Source: CALWZE01 sp964645785 (GTDB lineage: Bacteria > Bacillota > Clostridia > Oscillospirales > Ruminococcaceae). Taken from it: 64,000 nucleotides of DNA. A program made the position numbers and the translations under genes. Positions 9,083 to 17,694 of the stretch are shown here, in pieces. Within the stretch, counting starts at the first letter, position 1. Every line of letters starts with the position of its first letter. The DNA lies in the NCBI GenBank assembly GCA_964645785.1, contig CAZYAV010000001.1:62001-126000 (forward strand), in the 5' to 3' direction. The notes below the pieces were generated by a model, which was given only the letters and a program-made list of their open reading frames with translations, did no database searches and had not been told where the DNA came from.

Positions 9083-10050
9083 ACGTTTTTCTCCTTTTGG
9101 GCAATTTCCCGTAGCCGTTCACGCAGCAGGGTTTTGAATTTTTCCGGCTCGTCGTTCATCGGGTTGTGCCCCGATTCCTCAAACCAGACAAGCTCCTTGC
9201 GCGGCGCCTCGATGAGGTTGTAATAATCCTCGACAAGGGCGGCCGGGGTGTTCTGGTCGAGCCGGCCGTCAAAGATAAAGTAGGGCACCTCAAAGTGGGT
9301 GCAGCTTTTGGCAAAGTCGGTTGCGCCGACCTCCGGCCACATTTTTTCAAGCACAAACACATGGCCGCGCGCCACGCCCCACAGATCCGCCGGGGTGTAT
9401 TCCCCCGAAAAGAACATCGGAATCACCATCGAGCGGAAGTAGCTGCGCTTTTTTGCGCTTTGGGAATAGCCGCCGTACTTCATCATGATCCGCCGCTGGA
9501 TCATCATGCCCTGGTAGCCGCCCTTATAGACACCCATAACCGGCGCGCCCAGCTGACGCAGCGCGCGGACGGCCTTTTCGTCCCCCGCCTTTTCGGCGGC
9601 CTCCAGCGCAAACTGATAGCTCAGCTCCTCGTTTTTTGCGCCGTTGACCACCTGGCCGAACCCGACGTAGGCCGCGATCTGCTGCGGATAGCGGTAGGCG
9701 AGCCAGGTGCCCAGCTCCGACCCCCAGCTGCCGCCGATGATGAAGATTTTGTCCTTGTGAAACTCCCGGCAGAGCCACTGCACCAACTCGTGCGCGTCGT
9801 CGACAAGGCGGTCGATGGTCAGATCCTCCGCCTTTGCGCCCCTGTAGGAACCGCCGCTGCCGCGCTGATCCCAGCCGACAAGGGTGAACGTGTCGGTCAG
9901 GTCGGCGTGCGCCGTCATGATTCCGTGGCGGTTGCAGACGCCCGGCCCGCCGTGCAGGAACAGCAGAACCGGCCGCGTCTCATCCTCTGTCTTGATGTGG
10001 ATTTTTTGGGGCAGACCGCCCAAAGTCACCTTAAGCTTGCGGTCGATCAC
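9079..10050 (-). CDS. alpha/beta hydrolase, proline iminopeptidase-like
   Basis: A 323-residue single-domain alpha/beta hydrolase. HGGPG near residue 33 is the oxyanion-hole motif of prolyl aminopeptidases, and GWDQRGSGGS follows the family pattern. GGSWGS at about 106-111 carries the nucleophile Ser. The catalytic Asp is in DGRLDQNTP and the His in EESGHNP near the C-terminus. No signal peptide is visible, so it is likely cytoplasmic. The family includes S33 peptidases but also esterases and other hydrolases. Co-translation with a GPH symporter suggests it may act on whatever that symporter imports, which would argue against a strict dipeptide role. Confidence 0.85.
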   Translation of the reverse strand: MIDRKLKVTLGGLPQKIHIKTEDETRPVLLFLHGGPGVCNRHGIMTAHADLTDTFTLVGWDQRGSGGSYRGAKAEDLTIDRLVDDAHELVQWLCREFHKDKIFIIGGSWGSELGTWLAYRYPQQIAAYVGFGQVVNGAKNEELSYQFALEAAEKAGDEKAVRALRQLGAPVMGVYKGGYQGMMIQRRIMMKYGGYSQSAKKRSYFRSMVIPMFFSGEYTPADLWGVARGHVFVLEKMWPEVGATDFAKSCTHFEVPYFIFDGRLDQNTPAALVEDYYNLIEAPRKELVWFEESGHNPMNDEPEKFKTLLRERLREIAQKEKNV

Positions 10051-10308
10051 GCAAACATTCCTCCCCCATGCGGCGGATTCCGCGCCGCACCGTTAATTGT
10101 AAAAAAATCCGACCATATCGCCCTGCGCCGCACAAAAAGCCCACCCGGCAGCAGGGCGGCTGCGCGCAAAAGCAGCCGCCGCAAAGCGCCGCGCAGACGG
10201 AGCCCGCCAAAATGCAGGGATAAGCGTGCGCCGCAGGCAGGGGCAGGCATTCCGCCCCGGGCGGCGCCGGGCTTGTCCACAGGGGCAAGCCCTGTCGGTT
10301 TTACGATT

Positions 10309-10337
10309 ATTATAGCATACTTTGCCTGTTCGGACAA
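10309..10337 (-). promoter_or_regulatory. sigma-A promoter for the hydrolase-symporter operon
   Basis: Minus-strand TTGTCC (10337-10332), a 17-nt spacer and TATAAT (10314-10309), with an extended -10 (TGC before TATAAT). Confidence 0.8.
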
Positions 10338-10477
10338 CGCCGCGCGCGGGGGGTGCGGCCGGGCGGGCAGGGCGAAAGGCTCTTTTCTGCCCGAAAGCGT
10401 CGCACCGCCGGGGCAGACCTGTGCGGCGGCCGATTGCAGCGCCCGAAAAAAGGCGCTTCCCCTGCCGCTGTAGTTTG

Positions 10478-10486
10478 TGGTATAAT
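10478..10486 (+). promoter_or_regulatory. extended -10 promoter for the lipoprotein
   Basis: TGGTATAAT at 10478-10486. No good -35 at 17 nt. It is 53 nt upstream of the lipoprotein ATG. Confidence 0.65.
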
Positions 10487-10538
10487 CAGCACGGCCGGCC
10501 TCGGCCGGTTACAGATAAGCGATATGAGGTGAGGAAGA

Positions 10539-11030
10539 ATGAAAAAGAGAAGAGAGCTTTTGAAGCGGGCCGTCCTGCTGCTGTGTGCGGTGCTGCTGGT
10601 CTCGATGCTGGCGGGCTGCGGGGGCAAGGAGCAGGACAGCCAGCCGCAGCAGACCGGCGGCGCGGATCAGACGGTCGGCGCGCAGGGGCAGGAGCCGCAG
10701 AACGAGCCGGCTGCCGAGCCGGAGAACGAGCCGGCCGATGAGCCGGAGGTGGAAGAACCGGCCGCCGAGCCCGAGCCGGAGCAAAAGCAGACCGAGTACG
10801 GCAGCGGCACCTGGGTGGTCGTCGCCACCGGCGGGGAGGACAACGAGTACAACGAGCTGAAGCTGGTGGACGGCGAACTGATTCTCCACACGCTGGAAAG
10901 CGACGAGGGCAAGGGCACCTTTGGGGAGGGCTCCCCGATTGAGAATTCCCGCTATTACGGCCTGACCGTGGAGGAGATTGTCGCAAAGTTTGAGGAGCGC
11001 GGCTTCAAGGTTGAGATCAAGGCCGGCTGA
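10539..11030 (+). CDS. small lipoprotein with acidic Pro/Glu linker
   Basis: 163 residues. The N-terminus has a Lys/Arg-rich n-region, a hydrophobic stretch and a lipobox ending LAGC, with the Cys at about residue 27; it should be lipidated and held on the outer face of the membrane. Residues about 30-85 are a Gln then Glu/Pro-rich linker (EPENEPADEPEVEEPAAEPEP). The C-terminal ~75 residues form a small domain starting GSGTWVVVATGGEDNEYNEL, not assigned to any family. The start is set by GAGGTGAGG 4 nt before ATG. It is monocistronic, with its own promoter and terminator. Confidence 0.85.
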   Translation: MKKRRELLKRAVLLLCAVLLVSMLAGCGGKEQDSQPQQTGGADQTVGAQGQEPQNEPAAEPENEPADEPEVEEPAAEPEPEQKQTEYGSGTWVVVATGGEDNEYNELKLVDGELILHTLESDEGKGTFGEGSPIENSRYYGLTVEEIVAKFEERGFKVEIKAG

Positions 11031-11110
11031 GCGCGGCGCAGCCCGGCGGCGTCACGCGTCTAAAGCAAAAAACAGCCCGACTAGGCCGTCTGCGGGGCGG
11101 TCGTAAATGG

Positions 11111-11145
11111 AAAAGGGGCGGCGGGCAGCCGTCCCTTTTATTTTT
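11111..11145 (+). terminator. rho-independent terminator after the lipoprotein
   Basis: AAAAGGG-CGGC pairs with GCCG-CCCTTTT, followed by ATTTTT. Confidence 0.8.
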
Positions 11146-11247
11146 CGTTAGTTAGGCTCCCGCTGTCAGAACGGGGCATTCTGCAAAAGCCGTGCAGGCG
11201 CGCCGCAAAAAAGGCTGCCGCAGCATATAAACGATTTGGCCAATCAT

Positions 11248-11283
11248 CATCGGGCGAGGCATCGGGCGAGGCATCGGGCGGGG
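11248..11283. repeat. three tandem copies of a 12-bp unit
   Basis: CATCGGGCGAGG occurs twice exactly and a third time as CATCGGGCGGGG. Non-coding context; no function evident. Confidence 0.9.
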
Positions 11284-11801
11284 CGGCTTTTTTGCCGGGG
11301 CAGCGGGGCGCTTCAGCCGGTTCCGGGCGCCCATAAAAGGAATCGCCTGCCCGGCAACCCGGCCAGAAAGTCCGATCCCGCCACCGGGGATTCCGCGCGG
11401 TTCCGGCAGAACCGGCCGCCGGAGGCAGAGCGTCCGGCTATTTGTGGGAAAACTCTTGCCAGGGGTCGGAGCGGCGGCAGGCCGCGCCCCCGCACGCCGC
11501 CCCGGGCAGGCCGGCCGCGCGCCGGTGTCCCCAAAGTGCCAAACGCCCGCGGCCGGCCAATCCCCCCGCCAATCCAGCCTATCGGACAATTTCCAATTGT
11601 TTTTCTATTAAAGTATAAAGGTGAAAAACCGGAGCACTGTCGTGACGGGTCAAACCGGGGAATTTGCCGAAAAGCCTGCCGGGGTGGAAATGGCGAACCG
11701 ACGCCCCGACAAACCCCGGGCAGTTCCCTCCCCGGCCGCGGCGCCGCCGGAAGCCGTCTCCCCGCGCGACTCTGGGAAGCGGCCGCACGGCAAGCCGGGT
11801 C

Positions 11802-13043
11802 TTACGGGCACTGCCGGGAATCGGGCGCGGGCGGCGCGGCGTCAAAGACAGCGCGCACAAGGCCGCCACCCCCGGCGCGGTTTTCAATCAGCAGGCTGCC
11901 GTCGTGCCGCTCGCAGAGCGTCTTGCAGATATTCAGCCCCAGCCCGAAGTGCGCGCCGCCGTCCGTCTGTGCCGGGGCGCGGTAAAACGGCTCGGCCGCG
12001 CGGGCGCGGGTTTCGGGGTCGAACCCCGCCCCGTCGTCCGCAACAGACAGCGCAAGCGCACTGCCCTCCATTTGCAGCCGCACGGCGACGGCCGACGCGG
12101 CGTAGCGCAGCGCGTTGGAGAGCAGGTTTTCGTAAACCTCCTGCACAATTGCCGCGTCCAGCCAGCCCTCGCCTGGCTCAACCGTGACCGTCACGGCCTT
12201 GCCGCCGGCCATGCTCTGCGCCGCCGCGCGGAGCGCCGGGTCAAGCTCGCGCAGCGAGAGCGGGGCGCGGCGGGGCTCGATGTCCTCCAGCCGCTGCAAT
12301 TTGGCCATGCCGTCGACATACCGCTCCAGCCGGTCGATGTGCGACGCCATCACCCGCAGCGCCTGCCCGACCCTGTCCGGCTGGGAGCCTCCGGCCGGCA
12401 GATACCGGCGCAGCAGCGCAAGCTGCCCCTTCAGCACGGTCAGCGGGGTGCGCAGGTCGTGCGAAAACGCCGCATTGATCCGCCGCCTGTCCTCCATCTG
12501 CCGCCACTGCGCCTGATACCCGGCCGCCAGCGCCGCGCGCATGGTCTCGAACGAATCGCACAGCGCACCCAGCTCGTCCCGCCGCGGGTACTGCACCGAA
12601 AAATCAAGGTCGTTTGCCGCCACCCTGGCCGCGCTCCGGGTCAGCAGGTCGACCGGCTGTTTAATCCGCCGCCGGTAAAACTGATTGGCCAGCACCACCA
12701 GCACAAGCGCAATCCAGACCGGAACAAGCAGAATCTGCGCGTTGGAAATCAGCCAGTTCGCCGCGGGGTTCCATCTGTATTTCCAGACATATTGCCGCCC
12801 GCTGCCGGTGTAAAAGCTGGTGTAGTAGTTGCCGTCCTCGTCATACAGGCGGATGATCTCGCCGTCGGCGGCAGCCCCGTCCGCCGGAATCTGGTAGCGG
12901 GCGGAATAGGCGTCCTGCATCCGGTTGGTGGCGAAGCCGATGGCGAACGCGCCGGCAAAGGAGAGCAGCAGCGCGGCGGCGATGTACCGCGCAAAGGCCG
13001 CCCGCAGCGAATCCCCGCCCCGCCTGCGGCTCAGCGGCTCCAT
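11802..13043 (-). CDS. sensor histidine kinase
   Basis: 413 residues from ATG 13043. Two membrane segments (about 17-37 and 103-120) frame a short extracytoplasmic sensor of ~65 residues. A HAMP-like linker (RIKQPVDLLTRSAARVAANDL) follows, then the H-box FSHDLRTPLTVLKG with phospho-acceptor His about 195, an N-box ENLLSNALRYA, G1 DDGAGFD and G2 GLGLNICK. The ATG overlaps the last 13 nt of the response-regulator gene, so the pair is translationally coupled; a GTG at 13061 is an alternative start. The signal is unknown. No transporter gene adjoins it, so there is no neighbour hint of the target. Confidence 0.9.
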   Translation of the reverse strand: MEPLSRRRGGDSLRAAFARYIAAALLLSFAGAFAIGFATNRMQDAYSARYQIPADGAAADGEIIRLYDEDGNYYTSFYTGSGRQYVWKYRWNPAANWLISNAQILLVPVWIALVLVVLANQFYRRRIKQPVDLLTRSAARVAANDLDFSVQYPRRDELGALCDSFETMRAALAAGYQAQWRQMEDRRRINAAFSHDLRTPLTVLKGQLALLRRYLPAGGSQPDRVGQALRVMASHIDRLERYVDGMAKLQRLEDIEPRRAPLSLRELDPALRAAAQSMAGGKAVTVTVEPGEGWLDAAIVQEVYENLLSNALRYAASAVAVRLQMEGSALALSVADDGAGFDPETRARAAEPFYRAPAQTDGGAHFGLGLNICKTLCERHDGSLLIENRAGGGGLVRAVFDAAPPAPDSRQCP

Positions 13044-13705
13044 TTGTACCCAAACCCCCACACCGTCTCAATCGGGTTCTGCGCGCCCGCGGCCGCCAGC
13101 TTTTGCCGGATGCGGCGGATATGCTCCGCGACGACGGCGCTGTCGCCCGCGCTGTCCCACGCCCAGACCTGCTCGTAAATCTGCTCCCGGCTGAACACCC
13201 GGCCGGCGTTTTGGGAGAGAAATTCGACGATATCGTATTCCTTTTTGGCGAGCGGAACCGGCTCTGTCCGAAAATACAGCGCCATGCCGCCGTAGTCGAT
13301 CGACAGCTCGTTGGAAAAGCGCACCCGTGTCTGACGGCGCTGCCGCTTTTCCCGCCTGAGATGGGCGGCGACCCGCGCACCCAGCTCCTCAATCGAGAAC
13401 GGCTTGACGATATAGTCGTCCGCCCCCGCACCGAAGCCGAGGATTTTGTCTCGCTGCTCGACGCGCGCGGTGAGGAAGAGGATCGGGCAGCTGACAAAGT
13501 CCCGGATCCGCCGGCAGACGGCGAGCCCGTCCAGATCCGGCAGCCCGATATCGAGCAGGATAAGGTCGGGACCGCTCGCGGCTTTGCGCACTGCCTCCTC
13601 GCCGCAGGCAGCGGTCAGCACCGTGTAGCCGTCCATTGTAAAATACTCGTTCAGCATCGCCAGAATATCCGGCTCGTCGTCCGCGATTAAGAGCGTTGCG
13701 CCCAT
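13031..13705 (-). CDS. OmpR-family response regulator
   Basis: 224 residues. The receiver domain covers about 1-115, with DDE at 9-11, phospho-acceptor Asp 52 in LILLDIGLP, and Lys in IVKPF. A C-terminal winged-helix DNA-binding domain (about 130-224) includes LAKKEYDIVEFL, FSREQIYEQVW and VWGFGYKW. It is a transcription factor paired with the overlapping kinase downstream. Promoter elements were not clear upstream. Confidence 0.92.
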   Translation of the reverse strand: MGATLLIADDEPDILAMLNEYFTMDGYTVLTAACGEEAVRKAASGPDLILLDIGLPDLDGLAVCRRIRDFVSCPILFLTARVEQRDKILGFGAGADDYIVKPFSIEELGARVAAHLRREKRQRRQTRVRFSNELSIDYGGMALYFRTEPVPLAKKEYDIVEFLSQNAGRVFSREQIYEQVWAWDSAGDSAVVAEHIRRIRQKLAAAGAQNPIETVWGFGYKWSR

Positions 13706-14023
13706 CCGGCATCCCCCCTTGCAGACCAGTATACCGCATCCGATTCAAGATTTGTTCAACAAACCGGCCAAATCACCCGCAAAAATCCGCGCGGCGCGGG
13801 CAATGCCGCATACTGGCGCCGCCGGGAGCGCGGCAAAGCGCCGCCAAAGCACCGGACAGACCGCGCCCTTTTCGCCCCGCGCGGAGATGACCGCCCGGAT
13901 GGCGGGGCGAATCGCAGGGAAACCGATTCCGGCAAGCGCGGGCAGTGCCGCATACGGCAAAAAATGAGGGGCGGGGCGGTTTTGAAAACCGCCCCGCCCC
14001 CTGCCGTCCAAAGCGACGCCTGT
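13706..14023. other. short gene-free stretch
   Basis: Contains only the terminator of the osmoprotectant operon (13956-14000) and the upstream region of the response regulator. No gene seen. Confidence 0.5.
13956..14000 (-). terminator. rho-independent terminator of the osmoprotectant operon
   Basis: A 14-16-bp perfect stem, GGGGCGGGGCGGTTTT against AAAACCGCCCCGCCCC. On the minus strand it is followed by TCATTTTTTG. It lies 24 nt past the stop of the fused permease/binding protein. Confidence 0.9.
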
Positions 14024-15622
14024 TCAGTTGTCCGGCTCAATCAGACCCTTTTCAATCAGGAAGTCCCGCGCGATGTCATACGGCTCCGCGCCCTCCTCCG
14101 CGCCGCGGAAGTTCATGGCGCGCATCTCGGCGTCGGTGACCGCCAGCTCCAGCTCCTGCATGGCGGCAATCACCTCGGGATACTGGTTGTAGATTTTGTC
14201 GTTGGCCATGCCGAACACCACATAGGGCGGGAAAAAGCTGTGGTCGTCCTCCAGAAACACAAGGTCGTATTTTTGCAGCAGGCCGTCGGTCGCGTAGGTC
14301 ACAATGACGTCGACCTCCCCGTTCTCAAGCGCGATGTACATCGGCGCCGCGCCGAAGGTCAGTGCGTTTTTAAAGTTCATGCCGTAATCCTTGCACACGC
14401 CGGGCAGGCCGTCCGCCTCCCGCGCGTAAAAATCGGGCGAGCAGCCGACCACCAGGCCGTCCGCAATCCGCGCAAGGTCGGAGACCTTTTGCAGGTTGTA
14501 CTGCTCGGCGAGCTCGGGCTTGCACGCAAAGACATAGGTGTTGTTCGGCCCCAGCTGGGTGACAGCGTGCAGGCCGAATTCGTTCAGCGCCGCCCCGACA
14601 TTGTCATAGGTCTCCTGCTTCTGCATCCCCTTGTGGGTCTCCAGGCCAAGCACGGTGGCGTAATAGGTGCCGGTGTAATCGGGCACGATGTCCACCTCGC
14701 CCGCCTTGAGCGCCTCCCAGACGACGAGGGTGCTGCCGAGCGAGGGCTTGCGCACAACCCGGATATCGGTGCGGTTCTCGATCAGCTGGGCGTACAGCTC
14801 GTTGACAATCCGCACCTCGATATATTCCTTGGAACCGATGGTGATGGTCTCGGTTCCGGCGTCCTTCAGGCTTTCGTAGGCGATGCTGCCAACCAGCACG
14901 GCAAGCACCAGCAGGCAGGTCAGCAGCACCCGCCTGCGGCTGGATTTCATCTTTTTGACCGACTCGGGGTTGATTGCGTCGGAGGACAGGCGCAGGCTGA
15001 TGGGCACCATCGCCTTTTCAATCATGCCGAACAGGAAATCCATCAGCAGCGCCAGCAGGCAGGCGGGAATCGCGCCCGAGAGAATCATGTTGGTGCTGAT
15101 AATCTGGATGCCGGCGTAAATCTGCTTGCCGAGGCCGCCGCCCCCGATAAACGCCGCGATGGTGGTGGTGCCCACGGCGGTGACCGCCGCAATGCGCACG
15201 CCGGCCATCAGAATCGGCAGCGCGAGCGGAATCTGCACCTTGCGCAGAATCTGGCCGTTGGTCATGCCGATGCCCTTTGCGGCCTCCAGCATGGTCGAGT
15301 CGATGTTGGTCAGCCCCGCGTAGGTGTTGCGGATAATCGGCAGCAGGGCGTACAGCGAGATGATGATAATGGCGGTTTTGTCCCCGATGCCGACAAGCGG
15401 GATGAAAAAGCCCATGAGCGCGAGGCTGGGGATCGCCTGCACAACCGAGGAGAAGCCGAGCACCGGCTTGCTTGCCCTGCGCACCCGGGCAATCAGCAGC
15501 CCGATCGGCACCCCGATGACAATCGCGAGCAGAACCGCGAGCATACTGATGCGCAGATGCTCGTAGGTGTATTGCAGCAATGTGCCCGCATTTTCCGAAA
15601 TGTACTGAAAGAACGAGCTCAT
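14024..15622 (-). CDS. fused osmoprotectant ABC permease and substrate-binding protein (OpuF/BilE-type)
   Basis: 532 residues in two parts. Residues about 1-215 are a five- to six-helix permease with the EAA-loop region EAAKGIGMTNGQILRKVQIPLALP. A further helix at about 228-248 anchors an extracytoplasmic binding domain (about 255-532) of the OpuAC/glycine-betaine type, starting ITIGSKEYIEVRIVNELYAQL and containing VDIVPDYTGTYYATVLG. In this family an aromatic cage binds glycine betaine, carnitine, choline or related solutes. It overlaps the ATPase gene by 4 nt (ATGA). The permease-SBP fusion makes a two-gene transporter, as in OpuF and BilE. A terminator follows immediately. Confidence 0.92.
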   Translation of the reverse strand: MSSFFQYISENAGTLLQYTYEHLRISMLAVLLAIVIGVPIGLLIARVRRASKPVLGFSSVVQAIPSLALMGFFIPLVGIGDKTAIIIISLYALLPIIRNTYAGLTNIDSTMLEAAKGIGMTNGQILRKVQIPLALPILMAGVRIAAVTAVGTTTIAAFIGGGGLGKQIYAGIQIISTNMILSGAIPACLLALLMDFLFGMIEKAMVPISLRLSSDAINPESVKKMKSSRRRVLLTCLLVLAVLVGSIAYESLKDAGTETITIGSKEYIEVRIVNELYAQLIENRTDIRVVRKPSLGSTLVVWEALKAGEVDIVPDYTGTYYATVLGLETHKGMQKQETYDNVGAALNEFGLHAVTQLGPNNTYVFACKPELAEQYNLQKVSDLARIADGLVVGCSPDFYAREADGLPGVCKDYGMNFKNALTFGAAPMYIALENGEVDVIVTYATDGLLQKYDLVFLEDDHSFFPPYVVFGMANDKIYNQYPEVIAAMQELELAVTDAEMRAMNFRGAEEGAEPYDIARDFLIEKGLIEPDN

Positions 15623-16755
15623 ACCGCGCCCACCTCCTCATAATCAATAAACTGGCGGCTCATGGCTGTGACAAGGCTGCTGGTGGTGACAAGGCCGACC
15701 AGGCGGCCGTCCCCGTCCAGGATTGGGATGGCGTTGAGCTTATCCGCCCGCACCCGCTCCAGCAGCTCCACAAGGCTGGCGTCGGGCGACGCCACCGCCT
15801 GCGGCTGCACGATGAGCGCGCTGTTCGGCGCGGATTTATCCGCACATTTCTGGATATCCCGCGCGCGGACGACGCCGAGCAGCTTCCGGCCGGAATCCAG
15901 GATGAAAATGCGGTCCACCTGGCGCAGGCGCATCAGCTCCAGCGTGTTGAACAGCGGCAGATCGGCGGGCGCGACAACCGGCTCGGTCATCATGATGTCC
16001 CGCGCGCGGATATATTCCGGGTTGTTCCAGATCCGGCGGCGGCCGACAAACTGCGCGACATAGTCGCTTGCGGGCTGCTTGAGGATTGCCTCGGGCGTGT
16101 CGTACTGCGCGATTGCGCCGTCGTGCAGGATGCAGATGCGGTCGGCGATTTTGACCGCCTCGTCCATGTCGTGGGTGACAAACACGATGGTTTTGTGCAG
16201 CTTCTGCTGCAAAAAGAACAGCTCCTCCTGCAATTGCGCGCGGGTGATGGGGTCGAGCGCCGAAAAGGGTTCGTCCATCAGGATAATGTCGGGGTCGGTG
16301 GCAAACGCGCGCGCCACCCCGACCCGCTGCAGCTGCCCGCCGGAAAGCTGGGTCGGGTAGCGGTCAAGGTAGTCGTCCGCGGGCAGCCCCACCATCTCCA
16401 TCAGCTCCCGGGTGCGGCGGCGAATCTCGCCCACGTCCCTTTTTTGCAGCGTGGGGATAATCTCGATGTTTTCCCGCACGGTCATGTGCGGAAACAGGCC
16501 GGTCTGCTGGATGACATAGCCCAGCCCCCGCCGCAGCTCGATGGGGTCGGTCTGGGTGATGTCCTGCCCGTCGATGAGAATGCGGCCGGAGGTGATGTCG
16601 ACCAGCCGGTTGATCATCTTCAGGCAGGTTGTCTTGCCGCAGCCGGACGGACCAATCAGCACGACAATTTCGCCGGTCGGGATCTCAAAGCTGAGATTCC
16701 GCACGACGTCCGCCTGGTTCCGGTAGCTTTTTGAGACGTTCTCAAACTGAATCAA
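15619..16755 (-). CDS. opuCA: osmoprotectant ABC transporter ATP-binding protein with CBS pair
   Basis: 378 residues. The ATPase domain (about 1-235) has Walker A GPSGCGKTT, Q-loop VIQQTGLFPHM, signature LSGGQLQR, Walker B IILMDEPFSALDP and VTHD. Two CBS motifs follow (about 255-375), VRARDIQ and LNAIPILDGDGRLVGLVT, as in OpuCA, where the CBS module senses ionic strength or c-di-AMP. The start is TTG at 16755: AAAGGAGG lies 8 nt upstream and the product begins with the family's usual IQFENVSKSY. ATGs further upstream would add unrelated sequence. It is the first gene of the two-gene operon and lies behind a c-di-AMP riboswitch and terminator. Confidence 0.92.
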   Translation of the reverse strand: MIQFENVSKSYRNQADVVRNLSFEIPTGEIVVLIGPSGCGKTTCLKMINRLVDITSGRILIDGQDITQTDPIELRRGLGYVIQQTGLFPHMTVRENIEIIPTLQKRDVGEIRRRTRELMEMVGLPADDYLDRYPTQLSGGQLQRVGVARAFATDPDIILMDEPFSALDPITRAQLQEELFFLQQKLHKTIVFVTHDMDEAVKIADRICILHDGAIAQYDTPEAILKQPASDYVAQFVGRRRIWNNPEYIRARDIMMTEPVVAPADLPLFNTLELMRLRQVDRIFILDSGRKLLGVVRARDIQKCADKSAPNSALIVQPQAVASPDASLVELLERVRADKLNAIPILDGDGRLVGLVTTSSLVTAMSRQFIDYEEVGAV

Positions 16756-16912
16756 TGGCGATTCCTCCTTTGGAAAAAGATAATGGGCGCGGCGCCGCCC
16801 GCCGCAGAGCCGGTGACCCAACCGGCAAAAGCGGGCGAAAGCGGTTTTCCGCGCCGGGATATTCTCCGCGGCGCCGCCGCACCTTCCGCGCCCGGATGGC
16901 ACAAAGCCAAGC

Positions 16913-16943
16913 AAAAGCCCGCCCGGCACAAGCGCCGGGCGGG
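16913..16943 (-). terminator. riboswitch-controlled terminator
   Basis: A 10-bp perfect stem of GCCGGGCGGG (16934-16943) with CCCGCCCGGC (16918-16927), followed on the minus strand by CTTTTGC. It lies between the c-di-AMP aptamer and the opuCA-like start, the usual position of an expression platform. Confidence 0.85.
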
Positions 16944-17004
16944 TCAAGGAAAATCCTAAAGAACCGGCGTGCCAAAGCCAGCCCGGCACGTCGCATCCGC
17001 TTAT

Positions 17005-17120
17005 AAACTTCCTTCTTCCGCTTGCGGGATTAGCTGCCGGGTTCGGACAAGAAGGCTGCCCTATCGCCAAAGCGAATTCACCCCGAAAATTGGGTCTCCC
17101 GCTGCCGTGGATGCACGGCA
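17005..17120 (-). promoter_or_regulatory. cyclic di-AMP riboswitch (ydaO-yuaA class)
   Basis: Conserved blocks of the ydaO aptamer are present in order on the minus strand: GGGAGACCCA (17100-17091), GGGGTGAAT (17084-17076), ATAGGG (about 17064-17059), CCGAACCCGGCAGCTAA (about 17046-17030) and CCGCAAGCGG (about 17027-17018), then a GAAGGAAG tail. The class binds c-di-AMP and, in Bacillus, favours termination when ligand is bound; it commonly controls K+ and osmolyte transporters and cell-wall genes. Here it lies between a good promoter and a terminator upstream of an osmolyte transporter, a coherent arrangement. Identity rests on my recall of the consensus. Confidence 0.9.
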
Positions 17121-17141
17121 TTCAGCACTTTTGCTATTTAT

Positions 17142-17170
17142 AGGATAACATATTTTTCTATCTTTGTAAA
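17142..17170 (-). promoter_or_regulatory. sigma-A promoter of the osmoprotectant operon
   Basis: Minus-strand TTTACA (17170-17165), a 17-nt spacer and TATCCT (17147-17142). The predicted start, at about 17135, is just upstream of the riboswitch. Confidence 0.75.
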
Positions 17171-17545
17171 ATATGCGGGGTACGCGGCGGTTCGGGCGGC
17201 CGGGAAAGCCGCCTTGCGGAGAATTTTTGGGGGGGAGAGAAACGCGCCGGGCGGCCAGGTTGCGGCCTGCCAAAGCCCGGCGCGGAAGCGGGTGTTTCCA
17301 CCGGGTCGGCGCGCCGCCCCCAAAGGCCGCGGCGGTATGCCCGCCGGGCAGGGACAACGGACGTTCATCGCGCCCGCCGCGCGGCAGAAGCTCCAAACCG
17401 GCCGGTATCCGCCGCAAAAAGCCCGGGCGCGGCTCCTGCTGCCAGTATATGCCGGGGCGGTTCGGAATTTGCGCCGCGATTTGCGGGGTCGGCTTTGTCC
17501 TTTCGTGCAGGTCGGGGCGAAAAAAGGGTGGGTATGCCCTGTTTT

Positions 17546-17576
17546 TTGTGGAGAAGCGGCGTTTTTGTGATAGAAT
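17546..17576 (+). promoter_or_regulatory. possible promoter of the mrr-like gene
   Basis: TAGAAT at 17571-17576 preceded by TGA (extended -10). A TTGTGG is present at 17546 but at 19-nt spacing. Confidence 0.5.
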
Positions 17577-17694
17577 ACTTTATATATATCATCGCCCGCT
17601 CCGGGCGGCGGCCGGAAAGCGCCCGCTGCCGCCACGGTTCCCGCCTGGCGGGGGTATAAAAAACAGGGCGCGCTTTTACACAAGGAGGCGCAAG

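Larger units (their letters stand above)
10051..10538. other. divergent intergenic region with two promoters
   Basis: Promoters face outward at 10309-10337 (minus) and 10478-10486 (plus). The minus transcript has a leader of about 250 nt that is GC-rich and could fold extensively; I do not recognise a known riboswitch class. No gene seen. Confidence 0.55.
11031..11801. other. gene-free region
   Basis: Holds the lipoprotein terminator and a 12-bp triplicate repeat. The remainder is GC-rich with open frames on both strands but no ribosome binding site or recognisable protein. Confidence 0.5.
16756..17694. other. intergenic region with riboswitch leader and promoters
   Basis: From 17142 down to 16755 is the riboswitch-controlled leader of the osmoprotectant operon. 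17172-17694 is the upstream region of the mrr-like gene, with one promoter candidate and no other gene seen. Confidence 0.7.

Noticed and set aside
11248..11283. Short tandem repeats as a CRISPR
   Set aside because: Only three contiguous 12-bp copies, without spacers or cas genes.
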